DNA from: Bolinopsis microptera
Taxonomy: Eukaryota; Ctenophora; Tentaculata; Lobata; Bolinopsidae
Direction of reading: 5' to 3'
Assembly: GCF_026151205.1 (NCBI RefSeq)
Contig: NC_087077.1
Span: forward strand, 18,700,975-18,764,974
DNA: 64,000 nucleotides
Below, one piece after another: positions 57,204-64,000 of this stretch. The translations under genes and the position numbers were made by a program. The notes beneath the pieces were generated by a model. It had not been told where the DNA came from. It searched no databases and saw only the letters and a program-made list of their open reading frames with translations. Positions within the stretch are counted from its first letter, which is position 1, and the number at the start of each line of letters is the position of its first letter.

Positions 57204-57760
57204 ATTTGGAAAAATAAAACTTCTTGTCTGAATGAACTATTAGAACCTCAAGAAGCTGATCCGCATGTCTCCGCTACTAAAATGTTTAATGAGCCCAATC
57301 ACTCATCACTTAACAGTTTAATCTTCAAAGTGAGTTGTACAATCTAGGTTGTTTTAAGTAGCTGTTGATAGTGTAAAACAGGAGTGACTTGATCGTTTTC
57401 ATAACTTCGATTTACAATTTGTACCATAATAAAACTAGCACTGCCATGGGGTTCAAAAAGGGTCATTGTAAGCCTCCAGCGTAATGGTCCTAAGTCTCTG
57501 CCCCGTGCAGTGCCTGTCAGCATCAGCTAACAGAATAGCCCTAACATAACGATCAAGCCACAAATTAGGTTCTATAATGATTTAATATTGTTGAATAAAG
57601 AGATTTGAATATAATATTTGTTTTATTCTGAATATTTGTTTTATTCTGACATAAACGTAAATGTTTCGTGTTCAACTTTGACAATCTATTTCTAAGGAAA
57701 ACGACATTGCATAATGAATAATCGATGTATGGTTTTTTTTCTCATATGCAGTAAGGACAC

Positions 57761-58080
57761 CCAAATAAGATCTCAAAGGAGCTATTTTGCTCTAACTAGA
57801 GCCCTCTCGCTTGCAGTAGCGCACGTGAAACAAGCGCTTGCTTCAAACCTTCGGGGATCGCACACTACTTTAAACGAGAGGGCTTTAGTTTAAGCAACAT
57901 CGGGACCAAGGACTAGCGTACCAAATAAGATCTCAAAGGAGCTATTTTGCTCTAACCAGAGCCCTCTCGCTTGCAGTAGCGCACGTGAAACAAGCGCTTG
58001 CTTCAAACCTTCGGGGAACGCACACTACTGTAAGCGAGAGGGCTTTAGTTTAAGCAACATCGGGACCAAGGACTAGCGTA
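57761..58080. repeat. 160-bp tandem duplication with internal inverted repeats
   Basis: Two head-to-tail copies start CCAAATAAGATCTCAAAGG at 57761 and 57921. In each, AGCCCTCTCGCTTGCAGTAG near the start is complementary to CTACT(G/T)(T)AA(G/A)CGAGAGGGCT near the end, with a nested palindrome around AAGCGCTT. A third partial copy lies at about 59588-59630. The inverted-repeat layout suggests a MITE that was duplicated in tandem. Confidence 0.8.
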
Positions 58081-58149
58081 CCAAATAAGTTTAACAGAAA
58101 ATGATAAATTTTTAACAGCGCAGTAAATGTTTAAAAAGCGTTCACCTTA

Positions 58150-58367
58150 AGGCTTAGAGGCTCAGTTGGTTAATCCGCCTGGTATTGCTTGAGGTACCAG
58201 GTTCGATTCCCGACTCTGTCACTAGTTACTGGGCCGCGCTCAGCCTGTCATTCCGCCAAATCATAATGTTTATGAACATAATAGCCTGGGGTCCCCAGGT
58301 AATGTCACTAGCCGTGGGGTGAGCGTCGTCGACACTCAGCTAAGGATCCTGAGTGGTCTATGCAGCG

Positions 58368-58398
<31 letters not shown>
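58150..58398 (+). mobile_element. tRNA-derived SINE ending in poly-C
   Basis: An RNA polymerase III A-box-like GGCTCAGTTGG (58158-58168) and a perfect B box GGTTCGATTCC (58200-58210 region) lie 42 bases apart, as in a tRNA gene. The acceptor and T stems do not pair well, so it is not a functional tRNA. The body contains TTACTGGGCCGCGCTCAGCC and a palindromic CATAATGTTTATGAACATAAT stretch in parts. A run of 31 C residues (58368-58398) follows. Other partial copies nearby show that it is dispersed. Confidence 0.75.
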
Positions 58399-58401
<3 letters not shown>

Positions 58402-58879
58402 CCACTCAGCCAAATACTCGAGAAATCGGGTGTGAGGGTTAAATGAGGAGCTGCCCATTGCAGCAAAGTCTCGGGCGAAGAAAGTATGGTACACACTACT
58501 ATACCTTAACTGTCACTGGCCTAATGTATAATTGAATCCTTCGGCTTCCTGTAATTGGCTGGTTACACACTTGTGTAACAATGTGGCTGTTGGAATGTCC
58601 GAAGTAAAATAAGTGTTGAGATTTTAAAAAATGCTAGAATTTTGCGCAAACACATTTCATTATAAACAATTTTAATCTTTTCACGTCACAATTTGAATTA
58701 CCTGTACCCCAGGCTATTACATTTAATTTTATGTTCATAATCGGATGATGACTCTACGCTCGACTGTCACGTGACTTCTTCAACCCGTCCTCAAGCTGGC
58801 CCTGAACAACTATTCAAAATCCTGACTCTCTAATCTGATCACAACCCTAACCTTAACCCGATCCTTAACAGAAGCATAT

Positions 58880-58985
58880 GCTGAAACCTTACCTGGGGAC
58901 CTCAGGCTATTATGTTCATAAACATAACATCTCCGAATAGAGATTAGGCGGAATGACAGGCTGAGCGCGGCCCAGTAAGCTGAAA
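58880..58985 (-). mobile_element. Partial SINE copy, inverted
   Basis: The reverse complement matches the body of the SINE at 58220-58308 (TTACTGGGCCGCGCTCAGCC, CATTCCGCC, TATGAACATAATAGCCTG). It lacks the tRNA-like head. It is followed by CCCTAACCCTAAC, a short telomere-like run. Shorter pieces of the same body lie at about 58700-58740 and 59483-59510. Confidence 0.75.
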
Positions 58986-59039
58986 CCCTAACCCTAACGA
59001 GAAATTAGACTGTACTACTAACTTCCTGATACGGTCATA

Positions 59040-59460
59040 TCACGTGATCGAGACAGTTTTTCGCCAATATCTCGCCAGGGGAGCATTTTAACCCTATGTA
59101 CGTCATCGTGGAGTGATTCGGAATCAACGTCCAACAATACATCGATCGAAGTTGGTTTCAACTGTCGGGGGCCGTTTTAGAACAATCTCGAAGATTGACT
59201 GTAGAGTGATTTTATTTTTAGCACGTTCGTTCGTTGTAGCGCGATATACTACTAGGCCGCGCCGCGCATCTTCTCGCAACCACAGATCGACGAGATGCAC
59301 CAGTGCACCACTGGGCCTCGCCGAACTTGTCATACGTTGTATGACCCGCCGCGCACGAAGTGCGCGGCTCCCCCTGTATCTTCAGGACGATAAAGTTTCA
59401 CCATAGTGAAACGACCGTGGGGGTCGCAACGTGATACAACGCCGAACTAGGAAGGATTGA
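59040..59460. other. CpG-rich segment of unknown nature
   Basis: Much richer in GC and CpG than its surroundings, with a hairpin CGCGCAC GAA GTGCGCG at about 59350. A 97-residue Arg-rich frame crosses it but has no recognisable domain. It may be part of a repeat element or a CpG island; I cannot tell which. Confidence 0.4.
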
Positions 59461-59510
59461 CATGACATCGTGAATCAAAAAGATGGGCGGAATGACAGGC
59501 TGAGCACTGT

Positions 59511-60538
59511 AAAACATGCTTACGATACACTCAAAATTGGGAATATTCAACGGCTCGTATATGAAACTTAACGATTTACACTCAGTGTTGCTCTAACCAG
59601 AGCCCTCTCGCTTGCAGTCTAGTAGTGCGCGACCGCCGATGGCGGCAAAGCATTGGATTCAGTTTACACAAAACATGAACATTTAGACGTACACATCGAC
59701 ACGATATTTATTAGAAAGCAAAAAGTATAAAATAATACGTCCGTGCGCGGCTGAAGCTGTGCCGCATAAGAATGGATGCGTATAATAAGGGCTGGAGTAC
59801 GCTTGTTTATTATTGATAGATTAATGAAATGTTGCATTGTAAATATTTAAAATTGACGATATATAATGATCTAAAAATAAATTTTACGAAGCAGGCTTTG
59901 GATTTAGGTAAGATTATAATTTATTTTAGAAACCACGGATTAGATAGTTTTAAATTTACTTTGTCGTACAACTATAAACAAGTTAATCCTGTTTTCATGA
60001 ATGTGCAGCTTAGGCGGCCAGTTATTGAACTATACATAAAATTAATTTTTAAATAGAAATGTGGATATGTTAAAATTTAAAACTTTCAAAACGGGGGCTT
60101 ATAAATATTAGTATATTATAATTGTAAAATAAAGGATAAAATTTTAAATTTGTTTCATACTAAAATTTGTTTCACTAACTTGAATTGCAACCGCAGGCGC
60201 GCTATTGCAAGCGCGAGGGCTATGGCTAGAGCACTTGCTTTACTTTTCTATTGCTTCCTTCTCTTTTAAAGCATGAGCAATATGAGCTTGGAAGTATTGG
60301 CACTGTCAGTCAAAATGTCCAATTTCAAATGAAGCTTAACTTGAAAAAATTAGAAATAGTAATTAAAATTGTTTTTTGAATACTTAGAACTACTCAGGCT
60401 TATATTAGTAAATCATCTATACTATTGTTTGGAAGCATAAAATGTAACTGATTACTAAAAATAGAACACAGACTACAAATAGGGAACTTGATAAATGATA
60501 AAAAGATCGCACTTTATGAAGAAAATAATTATTGTTTA
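59511..60538. other. No supported gene
   Basis: Contains the third partial copy of the inverted-repeat unit (59588-59630) and the distal AAATTTGTTTCACTA motif pair (60139-60180). A 75-residue frame at 59829-60056 has no recognisable motif. Confidence 0.45.
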
Positions 60539-61012
60539 TTATGTAACCAATCTAGCCTGTTCATCATTGAGGCTTGCCTGATTTAAAAGTCTATACGCTA
60601 ATACCATGTCATTGTAAAGATCTTCGTCTTTTTTCAGCTGTTTGAGGATTTTATACCTCCTCTGGAATTCCAAGATGTAGTTGTCTATATCTTCTCCATC
60701 CCCTCTCCTGTATCCCTCAAAATCATCTATTGCCTTAAATAAAGACTGGGCACTGTTCTTCTTATACAGTTTGTCCAGTTCGGCAATGAGTTTAGCAACT
60801 CCATCTTCTGCTCCTAGCACCTCTCATGTCATGTTTATAGAGACCTCCTGTGGTCTACCTTTCATGTTCAATATCAGCTTACTAGCTTGCTGTTTCGTTG
60901 ATGCTGCGGTGCCAAGCTGCCATATTAGCACTTTCTTCTTCCATGTGCTGTAATCGACGCTGTCGTCTAAAACTGGTATCTCACGAAGACTCATAGTCAT
61001 AGTTTGACTCAA
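60539..61012 (-). pseudogene. Copia-like gag fragment with one stop
   Basis: Two consecutive minus frames form one protein of about 156 residues split by a single TGA at 60824-60826. The start (MSQTMTMSLREIPVLDD, then STWKKKVLIWQL) and later helical stretch (LIAELDKLYKKNS, FEGYRRGDGEDIDNYILEF) resemble the UBN2/DUF4219-type gag of Ty1/copia retrotransposons, the capsid-forming region that packages element RNA. A CGA to TGA change, the usual methyl-CpG decay, would explain the stop. The zinc knuckle, protease and polymerase are absent, and no LTRs are visible. It ends in TAA just past QARLVT. Either a truncated element or a gag-only relic. Confidence 0.7.
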
Positions 61013-61797
61013 AAAACTCTAAAACTGTCTCTCAATTAGTCTCTAAATTAGTCTCTAAATTGTAGTCTAAATAACACACAAACAAAGTGCCACTGTCAGG
61101 TCGTTACGTAGAACGTTTTCCGACTTCCTGCTATCACTGTTAGATGACCGTTAGTTGACCAATAAAATCCGTATTTGTCGTATGTACAAAACCTGTAAAA
61201 CAAAATACTTTATTACATAATAGAATAACTTTACAACCAAATTAAACAAATTCCAAATAAATACCTAATAACTAAACAATATAAATACTTACCGATTGGA
61301 TGGTAGTGTGCTGCCACTGGTCTGCAACTCCCCAGTCCAATCGGTTATCCCTGTTTCTTTGTCATTGCTAGAAAGGGTAAACACGGTTAGAAGTATTCCA
61401 TCACAAAAGAGAGATAAATGTGTGATCAGAAATAACAGATTCCGCCCAGGTAATGTATTGCAGCAGCATCTGTACTACGCTTTACACTTTTATCTGATCT
61501 TATCTCTTATCTGATCATCCATATATAATATATAATCCAAGAGTACCATACCATTTACCAATATCTACGTCGATTATATAAGATGTATGCTAAAGCACAT
61601 TCAGGAGCCTTTATATTCAAAAGCGAGTAATACAATTGTGTCATGAAATTGATATGAAACAAAAGGATCATCAAATATAGTTTTAACAAAATTAGAGGGT
61701 GTAAATTATATCGAAAAGAAGAAGCAACAAGTCCAATATTTATATAAAAATCCGTGTGTTGCCAAGAGAAAGGGAATAAATATCTCATGAATTTGTT
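61013..61797. other. No supported gene
   Basis: The 5' flank of the gag fragment has three TTAGTCTCTAAA-type words at about 61035-61065. The remainder is AT-rich with chance frames only. Confidence 0.5.
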
Positions 61798-62021
61798 TTT
61801 ATTTATTTATTTTTAAAATTAACGGTTTTTAACTTTTTAAACTTTTTTATATGTAAATAAATTTTGACAATTATGTTAGTTATAGAATTTGTTTGTTTTT
61901 TAATGACGAAGGCTGTGAAATGTTCACAGTTCTGATAATGAGGAAATCAGAAAGAATGTTTAAAACTAGTGATGATGTTTATGTCATTATTCTTAATCTA
62001 ATCTAATCTAATCTAATCATC
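61798..62021 (+). mobile_element. LINE 3' tail with (AATCT)n end
   Basis: T-rich sequence, then TGATGATGTTTATGTCATTATTC, given here in parts, followed by five AATCT units (61996-62020). The same order of words occurs on the minus strand at about 62565-62640, ending in TGATT-type pentamers. This looks like two tails of the same LINE family in opposite orientation. Confidence 0.45.
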
Positions 62022-62564
62022 GAAGTGGAACATTGAATATCCACTTCTATGTCCAATACTCCTTTTAACTACAGGTGGACTGGGAAGAGAATCAAATATC
62101 CTTTTCAAGAAGCTAGCTGATAAACTTTATAGGCAGTAACTTTTTTATAGAGCGAAATTCGACCTCATGAGATCACAGCCATTGCTCTTAGCGGAGAAAA
62201 AGGGTTTTTTAAAAATAGTTATGTGGCCAAGATAGCATATATTTCGATAATAACCATTGCTGAAATTATTTATGTATATCGTTCTTACAATTCACTCAAC
62301 TAACGACTCTTACTAACCTCCTTAAACACTAAACCCGATTCTCGCTATAAACTAACTACTCACTAAAACTACTACACTAAAATATCACTAAATAATCCCA
62401 AACTGAATGTCTTTACTTCCTAAAATATAATACTAAATAAAACTATGTTTAAACACTTCCTTCTTCTTCTAGGTTACTCTCTTCTATTGTTGTGATGCTT
62501 ACACTCCTTATAGCCGTCTCCTATTTCTTCTCTTCAATACATTTCCACTACAATAATAAAAATA
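62022..62564. other. No feature recognised
   Basis: AT-rich sequence with simple CTAAA-type low complexity. No gene seen. Confidence 0.5.
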
Positions 62565-63110
62565 CCTAATCAAATCAAAATCAAATCAAAATATATTGAC
62601 ACAAATAAAACATCATCACACATTATCAAAAATATATCTACTAAAGTTTTAAAATTATCTAAAATCTATTGGCCTAAACAACCAAGTTAAAATGAATCTA
62701 ATTTACATACTTTCCACTACTATATAAGTTGATAAAGCGTTTTTTAGGAACATGAGGATTACACATAAGATATTCGTTGTGCTTCTCTTTATTAGTAGCA
62801 TAATTTAATCCCTCAATCTTTCCTAATACTTCGTCCGAAACATACCAAAAATGACTATCATTTACAGATCCGTTTAACATAGTCTCTTAATTGAAAGCCT
62901 CTAATCTTATTTTAAAACTTAACACTGTCCCATAATTCTTGACATCCGAGGGGAGTTTGTTCCAATATGGTCTCACCCTCTCCGGAAGAAAAGAACTATG
63001 GACTTTCTTCATTTTACTGCTACTTTCACTGCATCTACTGTTTGATTCCACATTAAGACCAGATCTGCTCATACTGAACAAACCAGCACCTATGATTCAT
63101 AAGAAATACA
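62565..63110 (-). pseudogene. 5'-truncated LINE, C-terminal ORF2 tail
   Basis: Reading from 63081 down, the frame contains FLPERVRPYWNKLPSDV and LSFKIRLEAFN, the conserved C-terminal block of CR1/L2-type ORF2 proteins. A TAA stop interrupts it at 62887-62889. The same frame then continues with FWYVSDEVL and HNEYLMCNPHVPKKRFINL to a final stop at 62698. A 3' UTR with repeated ATTTTGATTTGATT words ends at about 62570. One substitution has broken the frame; the endonuclease and polymerase are missing. Confidence 0.7.
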
Positions 63111-63717
63111 ATTAATATGAATCATCTGTAACATAAAAAATAAATAAACCTACAACCATCATGAAACTATAAGTAAAATACAATTTTTACACTTCACAGG
63201 CTAGCACACCTTCTACTAGCCACTACAGTTAGTACACCTTCCTACTAGACTCCGAGACACCTACTCCCGGGAAGTTCCTCTCCCGCTGGATCTCAGTCCT
63301 AGTCTCTCTTCATCACTTCTTCTCTCTTTACATATTAAGAAACTGTTTACACCATTAAAATATTCAAAACCCCTGGAACTCTTTACATATGCTATAATAT
63401 ATATTATATGACAATCCTTCAACAACATGACAATCATATAATCTCATAACACACATATTATAGTTGATGAGCAGTTGATGAGTACAAGGTCATGTGATTA
63501 TGACATCACCTGAGCTGCAGATTGTTTTTATAATTTATAATTTAATTTTGCTTGAATTTTAGGCAAAATTTTCAGTGGTATACTCATTTGATGTCCATGT
63601 GTAAGCTTTAAAGTGTAAATGGGAAGATGGGGATAAATGGGAAATGGGATCTCTGTATTTTTGTCTCTCGGGCAGTTGTTGAGTGCACTGGGTAACAAAC
63701 AACTATTTAGGTGCAAA
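63111..63717. other. Likely 5' flank of the zinc-finger gene
   Basis: Six hundred bases with no recognised element, immediately upstream of the RanBP2-type gene. The promoter and 5' UTR presumably lie here. I see no clear TATA box or initiator. Confidence 0.4.
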
Positions 63718-64000
63718 ATGAGTCGGTATGAAGAGCGTGGTGATTATGGTGGCGGCAGATATGAGCGTCGGGATGATAGGTCATCTAGGGGTGCACCTCA
63801 GCGAAGAGCTGGAGATTGGGACTGTGATGACTGTGGATTCCATAATTATTCCAGTAGGAGTGAGTGTTTCAAGTGCAGAGTACCCAAGAGCGGCGGAGGT
63901 GGTGGAGGTGGAGGAGGTGGTAGAAGATCCCACTCTAGATCTCCTCCTCGCAGAGATAGAAGTGATAGATCCCCTCCTCGTAGTTATGGTGGCGGTGGTG
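63718..64000 (+). CDS. RanBP2-type zinc-finger, RG/RS-rich RNA-binding protein (partial)
   Basis: An open frame from ATG at 63718 runs off the window, giving 94 residues with no stop or splice site yet. Residues 1-32 are Arg/Asp/Gly-rich. Residues 32-57 match the RanBP2 zinc-finger pattern W-x-C-x2-C-x10-C-x2-C: GDWDCDDCGF, an Asn before the third Cys, then ECFKC. After that come a run of ten Gly, then RS/SP repeats (SHSRSPPRR, SDRSPPRS) and another Gly-rich stretch. Single RanBP2 fingers of this kind bind single-stranded RNA, and the flanking RS and RGG-like sequence is typical of nuclear splicing or mRNA-binding proteins such as the ZRANB2 and FUS/TAF15 families. The orthologue cannot be fixed from this N-terminal part. 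Confidence 0.88.
   Translation, partial: MSRYEERGDYGGGRYERRDDRSSRGAPQRRAGDWDCDDCGFHNYSSRSECFKCRVPKSGGGGGGGGGGRRSHSRSPPRRDRSDRSPPRSYGGGG

Larger units (their letters stand above)
51997..57648 (+). mobile_element. Near-full-length CR1/L2-like LINE, internally deleted
   Basis: A 5.65-kb non-LTR retrotransposon: short 5' UTR, ORF1 (52064-53980), 99-bp gap, ORF2 (54080-57203, broken near 56475), then a 3' UTR with AATAAA at 57594-57599 and two copies of the 18-mer AATATTTGTTTTATTCTG (57613-57648). Short repeats at the 3' end in place of a long poly(A) are usual in CR1/L2 elements. ORF1 is intact, so the insertion is fairly young, but loss of the RT active site leaves the copy unable to move itself. 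Confidence 0.9.

Noticed and set aside
59113..59406. Arg-rich 97-residue frame
   Set aside because: It follows from the CpG-rich composition of the segment; no domain seen.

Overview
This is a stretch of a repeat-rich animal (metazoan) nuclear genome, most likely from a marine invertebrate. It is AT-rich, its genes are split by GT-AG introns, and it carries several clades of non-LTR retrotransposon, MITEs, a tRNA-derived SINE, long (TC)n and (CA)n tracts and many minisatellites. There are no operons, ribosome binding sites or prokaryotic signals. The species cannot be named from the sequence.

Two host genes are supported. The first lies on the minus strand between 50612 and 19676. I rebuilt it from seven exons whose splice sites and reading phases agree. 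It encodes 262 residues with an N-terminal SAM-like segment and a Ser/Thr/Pro-rich, acidic and basic tail. Its fourth intron is about 24 kb long and full of repeats. The second begins at 63718 on the plus strand and runs off the window edge. It encodes a RanBP2-type zinc finger followed by Gly- and Arg/Ser-rich sequence, as in RNA-binding proteins.

Layout: 148-866 is a 55-bp satellite; 1389-1513 a (CTTAT)n array; 8904-10161 a 5'-truncated RTE-like LINE on the minus strand; 10705-11063 a (TC)n tract; 19676-50612 the SAM-like gene. Inside its introns lie a degenerate RNase H-bearing LINE (22520-23481), a mariner MITE (23908-24001), a perfect 294-bp palindrome inside a probable Penelope-like insertion (28222-28578), a 3.3-kb fold-back element with about 1.37-kb terminal inverted repeats (33572-36903), a 20-bp CACGTG minisatellite (41611-42129) and a (CA)n tract (45992-46293). 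Upstream of the gene are two hAT MITEs (51001-51227, 51645-51930) and a nearly full-length CR1/L2-like LINE (51997-57648). From 57761 to 63110 come a duplicated inverted-repeat unit, SINE copies, a copia-like gag fragment and LINE tails.

The most notable item is the LINE at 51997-57648. Its first protein joins a PHD finger, an AlkB-type 2-oxoglutarate/Fe(II) dioxygenase-like domain and an SGNH esterase-like domain. Its second protein has a further N-terminal zinc finger before the endonuclease. This copy is dead, because an internal deletion removed the catalytic YADD region of the reverse transcriptase and shifted the frame.
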